A stretch of 64,000 nucleotides of DNA, taken from the NCBI GenBank assembly GCA_963550135.1, contig CAUVBP010000001.1:1-64000 (forward strand). Reading direction: 5' to 3'. The notes below the pieces were generated by a model. That model did no database searches. It had not been told where the DNA came from and saw only the letters and a program-made list of their open reading frames with translations. This DNA comes from Saccharimonas sp963550135 (lineage in GTDB: Bacteria > Patescibacteriota > Saccharimonadia > Saccharimonadales > Saccharimonadaceae). Positions 39,337-48,837 of the stretch are shown here, in pieces. Numbering within the stretch: position 1 is the stretch's first letter; every line of letters begins with the position of its first letter. The translations under genes and the position numbers were made by a program.

Positions 39337-40242
39337 TTAGCGATTTTCGCCGTTAATTCGCGACTGCAAGAACTGCCGCAGCGCTGGACCGAGCTTCTGA
39401 TGCTTTAGTCCAAAATCAATCACTGTTTTGATGTATTCCAATTTATCGCCGGTATCATAATATGTACCGTTGATGATTTCTACGCCGTAAAAATCAAATC
39501 CATCGTCGATCATTTCTTGCATAATCGGCTGGACGGTGAATTCGCCGCGGCCATCAAAGTCATCGCGAGCCCGCTCGAGATAGCCGAAGAACTCGCCCGG
39601 CAACAGATAGCTACTGACGCTCGCCAAGTCGGACGGCGCGTTAGCTTTACCAGGTTTTTCAACGATATTAGTCATTTTGATGACGCCGTCTTTGACTTGC
39701 TGGCCGTTAACTACGCCGTAACGATCGAATTCGGCGTCTTCGACAATTTTCTTACACGACAAGATTGCCCCGTCAAGCTGCTGCGATGCCTCAATCATTT
39801 GGCGAAAACGACTCGGGCTAGCCTCAATAAAGTCGTCGGCAAACGTGTAAATCACCGACTCGCCTGGCATAATCAAATGTGAAGCGCAAGTCAGCGGCGT
39901 CGCATTGCCGTACGGACCTTTCTGACGAATATAGACGAAGTTAGCCATCTCAGACAAGCGCTGGACGATATCGATGAGTGGCTGCTTTTTGGCGCCGCCA
40001 GCGCGCAGGTTAGCCAGCAGCTCTTCGTTTGGCGTATCAAAATGGTCTTCGATCGCCCGCTTGTTAGCGCTACCGATGATAATAATATCCTTAATGCCAG
40101 CCTCCACCAATTCCTCGACGACATACTGAATAATCGGCTTGTCGATTAGCGGCAGCATTTCCTTAGGCATGGCTTTGGTTTGCGGTAAAAATCGGGTACC
40201 GAAACCAGCGGCAGCAATGATAGCTTTGGTTGGTTTTTTCAT
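39337..40242 (-). CDS. galU: UTP-glucose-1-phosphate uridylyltransferase
   Basis: Makes UDP-glucose for cell-surface glycans. 301 residues. Signature KAIIAAAGFGTRFLPQTKAMPKEMLPLIDKPIIQY at the N-terminus, VEELVEAGIKDIIIIG, and ADDFIE as the metal/nucleotide site; VEKPGKANAPSDLASVSSYLLPGEFF is typical of GalU. AGGAG precedes the ATG. It is 43 nt downstream of gatB and may be in the same transcript. Confidence 0.95.
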   Translation of the reverse strand: MKKPTKAIIAAAGFGTRFLPQTKAMPKEMLPLIDKPIIQYVVEELVEAGIKDIIIIGSANKRAIEDHFDTPNEELLANLRAGGAKKQPLIDIVQRLSEMANFVYIRQKGPYGNATPLTCASHLIMPGESVIYTFADDFIEASPSRFRQMIEASQQLDGAILSCKKIVEDAEFDRYGVVNGQQVKDGVIKMTNIVEKPGKANAPSDLASVSSYLLPGEFFGYLERARDDFDGRGEFTVQPIMQEMIDDGFDFYGVEIINGTYYDTGDKLEYIKTVIDFGLKHQKLGPALRQFLQSRINGENR

Positions 40243-40285
40243 AGTTCAACTCCTGTTCTTTACGTATTTTGGCGGGGTTTGAGGA

Positions 40286-41758
40286 TTATAGTTTTTCGCG
40301 GATTAACTTCTGCGCCAGGCTCGGGTTGGCTTGGCCTTTGGAGCGCTTCATTACTTGACCAACCAAGTAGCCAATGGCTTTGTCTTTACCAGCTTTAATG
40401 TCAGCAATGGAAGCTGCTGAGGCCGGGTCGCTTAACACTTCATCGACGATAGCAGCGATGGCGCCTTCGTCAGACACCTGCAGCAAGTGTTCTTTTTCAG
40501 CAAATTCACGCGGATCGTCAGTCCTATTCAAAATCACCGCACCGAACACCTCCTTTGCAGCCGTACTTGAGAGTTCTCCATGATCAACCAAATCAGACAA
40601 CTTAATGAGACCTTCCACATTAGGCATCATATCAGACACATCAATCGCGTCATAATCACCCCACTCTACGGTTTCCGTGGTATTGACTGACGCAAACCAA
40701 TTCGCTATTCGCCTAGCAGCAGAAACACCTCTACTGTCAAGCGCACTAAGAACTGCATCAGCATATGGCTTAAAGTTCATAATAGTATAGACAACAGATT
40801 TATCAACATTCAGCACGCTTAATTTTTCGCGATATTCTCCGGGCAGCATTGGCACTTCGGCTTGGATATCAGCGATGAATTCATCGGTCAATACCACTGG
40901 CGGAATGTCCGGATCAGGCATGTAGCGATAATCCTGGGCATCCTCTTTCGAACGCTGTGAAGTAGTAATTTGCTTGTCATCGCTCCAGCCGCGGGTTTCC
41001 TGAACCACTGGTTCGCCGCGCTCCAATAGGTCAACTTGGCGTTTGAACTCGTATTCAGCGGCACGCTCGACGCTGCGGAATGAATTAAGATTCTTCACTT
41101 CTGCCCGCTTACCGAGTTCAGTCGCGCCTTTCTTAGCCACCGAAATATTAACGTCAAAACGCATGTTGCCGTGGTATAAATCACCGTGCGTAACGCCAGC
41201 ATAGACCATCAATTTGTGCAGCTCCGAAGCGTATGCTTTGGCCTCCTCGGCAGAATGCATGTCCGGCTCAGAAACAATTTCGATCAGCGGTGTACCAGCG
41301 CGGTTGAGGTCAACCAGCGAATAGCCGTCGTGGTGCGTCAACTTGCCAGCATCCTCTTCCATGTGCGCATGATGAATCCGCACCCGTTTGAGCGAACCGT
41401 CTTCTAGCGGCGCATCGACATAGCCAGCCAAGATAATCGGCTGGTACATTTGCGATGTCTGATAGCCCTTTGGCAGGTCAGGGTAGAAATAATGTTTGCG
41501 ATCAAACCGGCTAACGCGAGCAATCGGCGCGTTCAACGCTTTACCGGCGCGCACTGCTAGCTCGACAGCGTGCTTATTCAGCACCGGCAGCATGCCCGGC
41601 AGGCCAAAGTCAATCTCGTGCGTTTTTTCGTTTGGCTCAGCGTCGCGAGCGTCGTTATCAGCCGGACTAAACAGCTTGGTTTTGGTCGCCAGCTGGACAT
41701 GACACTCGATGCCAATGGTCATTTCATATTGTTGTAAAATTTCGTCAGATACTGCCAT
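40286..41758 (-). CDS. gatB: Asp-tRNA(Asn)/Glu-tRNA(Gln) amidotransferase subunit B
   Basis: Kinase and tRNA-binding subunit of the GatCAB complex, which amidates mischarged tRNA. 490 residues. IGIECHVQLATKTKLFSPADN, HYFYPDLPKGYQTSQ, HMEEDAGK and DLNRAGTPLIEIVSEPD are diagnostic; the C-terminal YqeY-like domain (IADIKAGKDKAIGYLVGQVMKRSKGQANP) is complete. The ATG overlaps the stop of the upstream 141-residue gene. Confidence 0.97.
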   Translation of the reverse strand: MAVSDEILQQYEMTIGIECHVQLATKTKLFSPADNDARDAEPNEKTHEIDFGLPGMLPVLNKHAVELAVRAGKALNAPIARVSRFDRKHYFYPDLPKGYQTSQMYQPIILAGYVDAPLEDGSLKRVRIHHAHMEEDAGKLTHHDGYSLVDLNRAGTPLIEIVSEPDMHSAEEAKAYASELHKLMVYAGVTHGDLYHGNMRFDVNISVAKKGATELGKRAEVKNLNSFRSVERAAEYEFKRQVDLLERGEPVVQETRGWSDDKQITTSQRSKEDAQDYRYMPDPDIPPVVLTDEFIADIQAEVPMLPGEYREKLSVLNVDKSVVYTIMNFKPYADAVLSALDSRGVSAARRIANWFASVNTTETVEWGDYDAIDVSDMMPNVEGLIKLSDLVDHGELSSTAAKEVFGAVILNRTDDPREFAEKEHLLQVSDEGAIAAIVDEVLSDPASAASIADIKAGKDKAIGYLVGQVMKRSKGQANPSLAQKLIREKL

Positions 41759-42183
41759 TAGATTGCTCCTAAATCTTTCAATGCTTGTTTGTAAGCGGCC
41801 AGAGCGCGGCGCGCAATATCATAATTTATCTTGACATCAGCTTCGTGCGCGATATGGTTGCGAATTTTGTGCGCGCCCCAGATATGGTTAGCATTCGACC
41901 AAACCTTACCAGCGGCCTTCATGCGCTCGCCCATAGTTTCGCCCTTGTAGTGGCTATCACGCAGCGCCTTGTCGACAAGTTTATCAGCATTAAGAATAGC
42001 TAATTGCCAACTAGGAGCGCTTTCTTTGTCGAGGCTATTCTCAATCGCCAGCCAGCGGGCGCGGAATTTTTCGACTTTGAGCTTCGGCGAACGCTTGCTG
42101 GCAAAGGCAATAAAAACTGCGCCGACAATCGCCAAAATCAGTACCGCGATCAAAATAAACCACATTGCGAAATTATTATTCAT
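41758..42183 (-). CDS. Small membrane-anchored protein between gatA and gatB
   Basis: 141 residues, unknown. One N-terminal TM helix (WFILIAVLILAIVGAVFIAF) and a helical cytoplasmic domain (RWLAIENSLDKESAPSWQLAILNADKLVDKALRDSHYKGETMGERMKAAG, then WSNANHIWGAHKIRNHIAHE). Overlaps gatA by 8 bp and gatB by 3 bp, with GGAGGG at its start, so it is translated as part of the gat operon. The soluble part, with its helical pattern ending RNHIAHE, resembles HEPN/DUF4145-like proteins, which is a weak hint only. Confidence 0.75.
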   Translation of the reverse strand: MNNNFAMWFILIAVLILAIVGAVFIAFASKRSPKLKVEKFRARWLAIENSLDKESAPSWQLAILNADKLVDKALRDSHYKGETMGERMKAAGKVWSNANHIWGAHKIRNHIAHEADVKINYDIARRALAAYKQALKDLGAI

Positions 42184-43582
42184 TTTCGCCCTCCATATCG
42201 CCTGCTAGCGCGATCAACTTAGCATCGGATTTCATCGGGCCGACTAGCTGCGCGCCGATTGGCAGGCCGCTAGAACTACTACCTACCGGTACACTGATTG
42301 CTGGCAAACCTGCCAAGCTCGGTGGTACCGTCATGACATCCGCCAAGTACATCTTGACTGGATCGCTAGTGTTTTCGCCCAGACCAAACGCCGGCGTCGG
42401 CGCGGTTGGCAGCAGCAAGAAATCGTACTTCTCAAACAGCTTGTTGAATTCGTTAATCAAAACAGTGCGCGCCTTTTGAGCTTTCAGATAATATGCATCG
42501 AAAAAGCCGCTGGACAGTACATAACTACCGATCATAATTCGCCGCTTATTTTCAGTCATGAAGCCTTCGTTGCGGCTGCGGCCGTAGAGCTCGGCTAGCG
42601 TTTTGGCACCTTCGGCACGATAGCCGTAGCGCACGCCATCGTAGCGCGCCAGATTGCTAGAAACTTCTGCTGGCACGACGATATAATAAATCGCCAAAGC
42701 ATATTTAAGACTTGGCATATCGACATCTTCGACCACGTGGCCAGCAGCGCGTAATTTATTGGCAAAATCATTAACGTTAGCGCGAACTTCTGCGTCAACG
42801 TCGTCGCTCATCGCCTCGCTGATCAGGCCAATCTTCAAATGCTCGCCTGCTGATTTTTGTACTTCAAAGTAATCCGGCAGCGTCGTCATATCTTTATCGT
42901 CACGGCCAGCCATCACGCTAGTGACTAATGCCACATCGTCGGCATGCCGTGCGAAACAACCCATCGTGTCGGTACTCGAGGCCATCGCCACCGCACCGTA
43001 GCGGCTACTCAAACCATAAGTCGGTTTGAAACCGTAAACACCGTTAAAACTGGCTGGCTGGCGAATCGAGCCACCAGTATCGGTGCCAAGTGCAAACGGT
43101 ACCACATCTAGCGCCGTTACGACCGCTGAACCGCCCGACGAACCGCCAGCTACCTTGGTCTGATCAACGGCATTATGCGTCGCGCCAAAATATGAGTTCT
43201 CGGTCGAACCGCCGTGCGCAAAAGCATCGAGATTCGACTTACCAATACAAATCGCACCAGCCGCTTCAAGCTTCTCGACGACGGTCGCCTGGACTGGCGC
43301 TTCGAAGTTTTCAAGCATTTTCGCCGCCGCAGTAGTTGGTGCGCCGAACGCCAAGTAATTATCCTTGACCACGAACGGTACGCCCGCCAGGACGCCCGGG
43401 TTCTCACCATTTTTGATCCGCTCATCAATCTCGTCAGCTCGCTGCAGAGCGCGCTCCGCCGTCAGGCTGAGCAACGCATGATATTCCTCGGTTTCTTGGG
43501 CTTTGGCGAGCGACCGCTCGACTTGTGCCCGCGCAGTGGTCTCGCCTTTTTTAACCCTATCTGCTAAATCAACAATTTTCAT
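42176..43582 (-). CDS. gatA: Asp-tRNA(Asn)/Glu-tRNA(Gln) amidotransferase subunit A
   Basis: Glutaminase subunit of GatCAB. 468 residues from the ATG at 43582 (AAAGGTG upstream). The amidase signature GGSSGGSAVVTALDVVPFALGTDTGGSIRQPA carries the cis-Ser and nucleophile Ser; the catalytic Lys is in VVKDN. Overlaps gatC by inference of the shared strand and is coupled to the next gene. Confidence 0.97.
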   Translation of the reverse strand: MKIVDLADRVKKGETTARAQVERSLAKAQETEEYHALLSLTAERALQRADEIDERIKNGENPGVLAGVPFVVKDNYLAFGAPTTAAAKMLENFEAPVQATVVEKLEAAGAICIGKSNLDAFAHGGSTENSYFGATHNAVDQTKVAGGSSGGSAVVTALDVVPFALGTDTGGSIRQPASFNGVYGFKPTYGLSSRYGAVAMASSTDTMGCFARHADDVALVTSVMAGRDDKDMTTLPDYFEVQKSAGEHLKIGLISEAMSDDVDAEVRANVNDFANKLRAAGHVVEDVDMPSLKYALAIYYIVVPAEVSSNLARYDGVRYGYRAEGAKTLAELYGRSRNEGFMTENKRRIMIGSYVLSSGFFDAYYLKAQKARTVLINEFNKLFEKYDFLLLPTAPTPAFGLGENTSDPVKMYLADVMTVPPSLAGLPAISVPVGSSSSGLPIGAQLVGPMKSDAKLIALAGDMEGENE

Positions 43583-43584
43583 AA

Positions 43585-43875
43585 CTACAACACCTTTGGC
43601 ACTTTCACGCAATTGTCGCTTTGCTCGGCTGCTAAGGCCAGCAGCTGTTGCCGCGATACGCTGCTATCAATGATTTCGTCGTCGCGCCAGACGTTTTGCA
43701 AGCCTGTCACCTGATACGTCGGCTCCACGCCGTCGGTATCCAACTCGTCCAGCTGACCGATATAGTTGATGATTCCCTCGATATCGGCGCGGATCGACTT
43801 AACCTCCGGACCAGACATCTGCAAACTGCTTAGTTGTGCCAAATGACGCACATCGTCGTTGGTAATTGTACTCAT
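43585..43875 (-). CDS. gatC: Asp-tRNA(Asn)/Glu-tRNA(Gln) amidotransferase subunit C
   Basis: 96 residues. Belt subunit that holds GatA and GatB together. VRHLAQLSSLQMS and the C-terminal GVEPTYQVTGLQNVWRDDEI match GatC. First gene of gatC-gatA-(unknown)-gatB. TATAAT lies about 9 nt upstream of the ATG (minus strand, about 43885-43890), so the leader is short. Confidence 0.93.
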   Translation of the reverse strand: MSTITNDDVRHLAQLSSLQMSGPEVKSIRADIEGIINYIGQLDELDTDGVEPTYQVTGLQNVWRDDEIIDSSVSRQQLLALAAEQSDNCVKVPKVL

Positions 43876-43958
43876 TATTCACTAATTATAACGCAGAAGC
43901 TAGAGAAGTGCCAAAGGATTTTGCATAAGTTACAGAAGCTCGGTCATCCCACTTATGC

Positions 43959-43964
43959 TACAAT
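43959..43964 (+). promoter_or_regulatory. -10 box of GH13 gene
   Basis: TGC-TACAAT (43959-43964), 10 nt before the ATG at 43975. Confidence 0.55.
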
Positions 43965-43974
43965 AAGATAAGTT

Positions 43975-45747
43975 ATGCCGCATCAAATCAAAAAAAAGCT
44001 AGGAGTGACGTTATATAGAGGCGGAGCGGAGTTCCGTGTGTGGGCGCCTTTTGCGCGGCAAGTATTCATCAGCGGGACGTTCACCGCGGGCGAGAAACAG
44101 CCACTAACCAGCGAGGGCGACGGCTACTGGTTTGCGCTAATTCGCAATGTTGAGCCGGGCCACCAATACAAATATATCATCGAGACGCCCGACGGCCGGC
44201 TGCTCGAGAAGAACGACCCGCGCGCTCGAGCTATCACTAGCAGCGATAAAGGCTTTTCAGTGGTAGTCGATAATAACTTCGATTGGCAGAACGATGCTAA
44301 TTTTGCCATGCCGCCGCGCCAAGATCAAGTCATTTATGAACTGCATGTCGGTACTTTCAACCGCCCCGATGCTGCTACATCTGGTACCTTTGACAGTGCG
44401 ATCGAAAAGTTGGATTACTTGCGAGATCTCGGTATTAACATTATCGAGCTGATGCCAATCACTAGCATGGCTTTCAGCAACGGCTGGGGCTATGCGCCAA
44501 ACCATATTTTCAGCGTCGAAAGCATGCTGGGCGGGCGCCACGGCTTGATGAAGTTTGTGCGCGAGTGCCACACCCGCGGTATCGGCGTAGTGCTAGACGT
44601 TGTCTACAACCATTTCTACGGCGATACCGATCTTTGGCAGTTTGACGGTTGGAGCGAGAACGACCGCGGCGGGATTTATTTTTATAATGACGAGCGCGGC
44701 GATACGCCTTGGGGCGGACGACCTGATTTCGGCCGGCCGGAAGTTCGGCAATTCGTCCTTGACAATATTACGATGTGGTTGAATGAATACCATATGGATG
44801 GCCTGCGCGTCGATAGCACCATTTACATGCGCAACACCGAAGGCCGCGATAACGACCCCGAGCACGACATCGCTGACACTTGGAGTTTATTGCAAGATAT
44901 CACTGAATTAGCGCACAAGATCAAGCCAGATTCGCTGATAATCGCCGAAGATGCCGCCTGCAATCCAGCAATCACGGCACCGCGCGCCAACAACGGCTGC
45001 GGCTTTGATGCGCAGTGGGAGCTAGGTTGGCCGCATGCTTTACGTGATGCACTGGGGCTAACTACTGGTACGGCACCGACTTTGCAGGGTATTCGCTATG
45101 AATTTTCTCACTCGTACAATGGCAATGATTTTGAGCGGGTTATTTTTAGCGATTCGCACGATACTGCCGCCAACGGCTCGGTGCGGCTCAACGAAGCAGC
45201 CGACCCCACCGGCGGTACAACGCTATATGCCCGCGAGAAAGCTCTGCTGGCCGACGCCGTCACTTTGACGTCCGCTGGTATACCAATGATTTTACAAGGC
45301 AGCGAGTTCTTGCAGGACGGCTCCTTCAACGATTGGGCAGCCCTAGAATGGCGCAAAACTGAAAAGTACGCTGGTATCCTGCTAGCTCACAAACACTTGC
45401 TAGCACTACGGCATAACGCTTACGATACAACACGCGGCCTGCAAGGCAATTCGACCGCCCTTTTCCACACCAACGACGACAACTGTGTTATCGGTTACCA
45501 CCGCTGGGATAAGGGCGGCGCTGGCGACGACGTGCTAGTAATTGTCAATTTTAGCGACCAGCACTTCGACCATTACGATATCAATTTGCCGCTGCCAGGG
45601 CACTGGCATGTCCGCTTTAACAGCAGCTGGCACGGCTATAGCAAAGATTTTCGCGGCGTGCATTTATCATCGGTAACTACGCATAAAAACGGTACAGCCA
45701 CTATCACACTACCGCCTTATGGGGTTTATATTTTGTCGCAAGAGTAA
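43975..45747 (+). CDS. GH13 alpha-glucan enzyme, branching-enzyme-like
   Basis: 590 residues. An N-terminal CBM48-type domain (GAEFRVWAPFARQVFISGTF) is followed by a (beta/alpha)8 GH13 barrel with DVVYNH, nucleophile Asp in GLRVDSTIYMRN, acid Glu in LIIAEDAACNP and the stabilising Asp in FSDSHDT. The length and order resemble glycogen branching enzyme or malto-oligosyltrehalose trehalohydrolase; I favour branching enzyme because of the VIYELHVGTFN-GYAPNHIF pattern, without certainty. There are no other glycogen genes in the window. Confidence 0.85.
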   Translation: MPHQIKKKLGVTLYRGGAEFRVWAPFARQVFISGTFTAGEKQPLTSEGDGYWFALIRNVEPGHQYKYIIETPDGRLLEKNDPRARAITSSDKGFSVVVDNNFDWQNDANFAMPPRQDQVIYELHVGTFNRPDAATSGTFDSAIEKLDYLRDLGINIIELMPITSMAFSNGWGYAPNHIFSVESMLGGRHGLMKFVRECHTRGIGVVLDVVYNHFYGDTDLWQFDGWSENDRGGIYFYNDERGDTPWGGRPDFGRPEVRQFVLDNITMWLNEYHMDGLRVDSTIYMRNTEGRDNDPEHDIADTWSLLQDITELAHKIKPDSLIIAEDAACNPAITAPRANNGCGFDAQWELGWPHALRDALGLTTGTAPTLQGIRYEFSHSYNGNDFERVIFSDSHDTAANGSVRLNEAADPTGGTTLYAREKALLADAVTLTSAGIPMILQGSEFLQDGSFNDWAALEWRKTEKYAGILLAHKHLLALRHNAYDTTRGLQGNSTALFHTNDDNCVIGYHRWDKGGAGDDVLVIVNFSDQHFDHYDINLPLPGHWHVRFNSSWHGYSKDFRGVHLSSVTTHKNGTATITLPPYGVYILSQE

Positions 45748-45805
45748 CTACCTTATCTTATATATTATAACATATTTGATGGTATTATGTCAAAAAAATC
45801 TTGAT

Positions 45806-46795
45806 TTAGCTAGAGAAAAAGCGGATGGTAGCTATATCATTAACCTCAACCGCAACCCTGCCACCAACTGGATAAGTGAATTTCGGGTCGGTATGGCCAA
45901 AATCTAAATTAGCAATGACTGGCATAGTCTGTTCAATATTTTTGCTGAGAATAATATCCCTAAGAGCCTGCTCTGTTGGCTGCGATTCCTGCTGGAAACG
46001 CCCGATCAGAATGGCTTTGACCTGGCGAAAATACGGCTGCTGCACTACCGACTGGAAATTGCGCTCGAATGTCTCTAAAATCGAATCGTAACTATCGTCC
46101 TCAATACATAAGATGATATCGCCAGCAATGCGCGGAAAATACTCGGTGCCGTTCAACAAATTTAGACTGCACATATTTCCGCCCAGCAAAATTCCTTCGG
46201 CTCTACCTTTTTGGATGATTACTGGACCGTTGTTTGGCAGAGTGGCGCGCGAGGATTTTTCGTCGTAGTCCCAAGGATAATCGTAAAAGTTCGCCGACGG
46301 CGCAACTTCGTACTCATCCGGCTGATCCGCAAACAAACAGCGCTTGAAATATTCCAGCGAATAGCTATTTTGCGGTAGCATACCAAAGCAATAAAAGTTC
46401 GGCGCAGCATATGTGATTAAGCCAGTTTTAGCCAAAATAGCATGATTCAATACCGTGATATCCGAAGATCCGGCAAAAATCTTCGGGTCAGCGCCAATTA
46501 GTTTCCAGTCTATTTTGTCGAGCAGCTGATTTGAATTAAAACCGCCAATAGCCGCCAAAATCGCTTTAACTTTCGAATCGGTAAATGCAGCGTGCAAATC
46601 GTCGACCTTCTCCTGGTCGCTCGGACAGCCGCGCTGAGACCGTGAAAAGGCATTTTCACTAAACGTCACTGTCAGACCGAGCGATTCCAGCGCCATCGTT
46701 GCCCGCCGCAAAACAGTCTCGTCAATATCGCTAGCCGAGCGCGCCAGTGCAACGATTCTAATTTCGTCGCCAGGCTGCAGTTTGTTTGGTGTCAT
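45806..46795 (-). CDS. Peptidase S66 (LD-carboxypeptidase / MccF-like)
   Basis: 329 residues. The nucleophile Ser lies in FAGSSDITVLNHA (about residue 107), after AAIGGFNSNQLLDKIDW; the catalytic Glu/His pair lies in the C-terminal half (CIEDDSYDSI and NLDFGHTDP). LD-carboxypeptidases trim the tetrapeptide of peptidoglycan; MccF homologues hydrolyse microcin C-like compounds. AAAGGA precedes the ATG. It follows uvrB by 35 nt. Confidence 0.88.
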   Translation of the reverse strand: MTPNKLQPGDEIRIVALARSASDIDETVLRRATMALESLGLTVTFSENAFSRSQRGCPSDQEKVDDLHAAFTDSKVKAILAAIGGFNSNQLLDKIDWKLIGADPKIFAGSSDITVLNHAILAKTGLITYAAPNFYCFGMLPQNSYSLEYFKRCLFADQPDEYEVAPSANFYDYPWDYDEKSSRATLPNNGPVIIQKGRAEGILLGGNMCSLNLLNGTEYFPRIAGDIILCIEDDSYDSILETFERNFQSVVQQPYFRQVKAILIGRFQQESQPTEQALRDIILSKNIEQTMPVIANLDFGHTDPKFTYPVGGRVAVEVNDIATIRFFSS

Positions 46796-46830
46796 TTTGA
46801 TCCTTTCTGCTAAAGTTTTTGTTACTAGCC

Positions 46831-48804
46831 CTACATCTTCTCGCGAATCTCGGCGATTAGGTCGCGCAGGTCGGCGGCGCGTTCGAATTCTAAGTTAGCG
46901 CTAGCCAAGTTCATCTGCGCGGTCAAATCTTTGACGAGATTCTTGTACTCATCGCGCGGGATTTTGCGCAAGTCGAGCTTTGGCTTGTCGTCTTCTTTTT
47001 GCGGGATGATAGCGCGCAAACCTTCATCGATCGCTTTGCTGATACCGCGCGGCGTGATGTTATGCTCGCGGTTGTATTTTTCTTGAATCTGGCGGCGGCG
47101 GCGCGTTTCGTCGATCGCCAAGCGCATGCTATCGGTCATATTGTCGCCGTACATAATCACCTTGCCATCGACGTGGCGCGCAGCCCGGCCGATCGTCTGA
47201 ATTAGGCTGCGTTCGCTGCGCAAGAAACCTTCCTTGTCGGCATCCATAATCGCCACCAAACTAACCTCTGGCAAGTCAATCCCCTCGCGCAGCAAATTGA
47301 TGCCGACCAGCACGTCATAAACGCCCATCCGCAAATCGCGCAAAATATCGCCGCGCTCCAGCGTGTCAATTTCGCTGTGAATGTAAGCCGTCTTGATACC
47401 AATCTCTGTCAAGTAAGTCGATAAGTCCTCTGCCATCCTCTTGGTCAAAGTAGTGACTAGTACGCGCTGCTTTTTATCGACGCGGTCGCGGATCTCGGCG
47501 ATCAAGTCGTCGACTTGCCCGTCGGTCGGGCGGACGATAATCTCTGGATCAAGCAAACCAGTCGGGCGGATCACTTGCTGCGCTGGTGCCGGACTGCGCT
47601 GGAGTTCATAATCGCCAGGCGTCGCCGAAACGTAAATTACTTGGTTGATGTGTTTATTAAATTCGTCAAAGCGCAGCGGGCGGTTATCTAGGGCACTCGG
47701 CAAGCGAAAACCATACTCGACCAAAACTTCTTTGCGGGCGCGATCGCCATTATACATGCCGCGCACTTGCGGCACGGTAACGTGGCTTTCGTCGATAATC
47801 ATCAAAAAGTCGTCTGGAAAGTAATCTAGCAAAGTCGCTGGCTGCTCGCCCGGTTCGCGGTTGGTTAGATAACGGCTGTAGTTTTCGATACCTTTGACGA
47901 AGCCAGTCTGCTCGAGCATCTCGAGGTCGTACTTGGTGCGCTGGCTGAGCCGCTGCGCCTCCAGCAATTTATTATTCTTCTCGAACCATTCGACGCGCTG
48001 CTCATACTCGGCGCGAATATTCTCGATGGCGCGCTTGATCTTTTCTTTTGGCGTAGCGTAGTGGCTGCTCGGAAAAATAGTGAAGAGTTCCGGCTCTTCT
48101 AGAATCTCGCCAGTCAGCGGGTCAATCCGCGTAATTCGATCGACGTCATCACCAAAAAACTCCACTCGATAAGCTGTTTCGCCACCCGCCGGAAAGACAT
48201 CAACCACGTCGCCTTTGACCCGAAACGCGCCGCGCGCAAAGTCGACATCGTTACGATGATACTGAATATCCATCAGTTGGCGCAAAAATTTGTCTTGCAA
48301 ACGCCGTTCGCCGCGCTTAACAGTGATCGACAAATCATAATAATCCGCCGGCGAGCCCAAACCATAAATGCAGCTGACACTCGACACGATAACCACGTCG
48401 CGCCGTGTCAGCAAAGCGTCAGTAGCAGCATGGCGCAAGCGGTCGATTTCTTCGTTGATCGCCGAATCTTTCTCGATATAGGTATCGCTCGACGCGATGT
48501 AGGCTTCTGGCTGGTAATAATCAAAATAACTGACGAAATAATGAACTTCGTTGTCGGGGAAAAACTGTTTGAATTCGCTGAACAGCTGGGCAGCGAGAGT
48601 TTTGTTGTGCGCCAAAATCAGTGTCGGCACGTTCCTTTGAGCGATAATATTCGCCATCGTAAAAGTTTTACCGCTACCTGTTACACCGAGTAGCGTTTGC
48701 TCGCGCTGGCCGTCGTGCAAACCATTCAGCAATTGGGCGATCGCTTGCGGCTGATCGCCAGTCGGTTGATACGCAGACTTTAGCCGAAATCGCTGACTAT
48801 CCAT
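46831..48804 (-). CDS. uvrB: UvrABC excinuclease subunit B
   Basis: Damage-verification helicase of nucleotide excision repair. 657 residues. Walker A GVTGSGKT, the beta-hairpin YFVSYFDYYQPEAYIASSDTYIEKDS, DESHVT, QTIGRAARH, and a C-terminal UvrC-binding domain (LTAQMNLASANLEFERAADLRDLIAEIREKM). Leaderless: TGT-TAAAAT (48812-48817) is seven bases before the ATG, so it can be expressed apart from the sugar-phosphate operon upstream. Confidence 0.97.
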   Translation of the reverse strand: MDSQRFRLKSAYQPTGDQPQAIAQLLNGLHDGQREQTLLGVTGSGKTFTMANIIAQRNVPTLILAHNKTLAAQLFSEFKQFFPDNEVHYFVSYFDYYQPEAYIASSDTYIEKDSAINEEIDRLRHAATDALLTRRDVVIVSSVSCIYGLGSPADYYDLSITVKRGERRLQDKFLRQLMDIQYHRNDVDFARGAFRVKGDVVDVFPAGGETAYRVEFFGDDVDRITRIDPLTGEILEEPELFTIFPSSHYATPKEKIKRAIENIRAEYEQRVEWFEKNNKLLEAQRLSQRTKYDLEMLEQTGFVKGIENYSRYLTNREPGEQPATLLDYFPDDFLMIIDESHVTVPQVRGMYNGDRARKEVLVEYGFRLPSALDNRPLRFDEFNKHINQVIYVSATPGDYELQRSPAPAQQVIRPTGLLDPEIIVRPTDGQVDDLIAEIRDRVDKKQRVLVTTLTKRMAEDLSTYLTEIGIKTAYIHSEIDTLERGDILRDLRMGVYDVLVGINLLREGIDLPEVSLVAIMDADKEGFLRSERSLIQTIGRAARHVDGKVIMYGDNMTDSMRLAIDETRRRRQIQEKYNREHNITPRGISKAIDEGLRAIIPQKEDDKPKLDLRKIPRDEYKNLVKDLTAQMNLASANLEFERAADLRDLIAEIREKM

Positions 48805-48811
48805 CTGGTAT

Positions 48812-48817
48812 ATTTTA
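48812..48817 (-). promoter_or_regulatory. -10 box of uvrB, leaderless
   Basis: Minus strand TGT-TAAAAT (48812-48817), seven bases before the ATG at 48804. Confidence 0.6.
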
Positions 48818-48837
48818 ACATTTTTAAGCTATTCTAG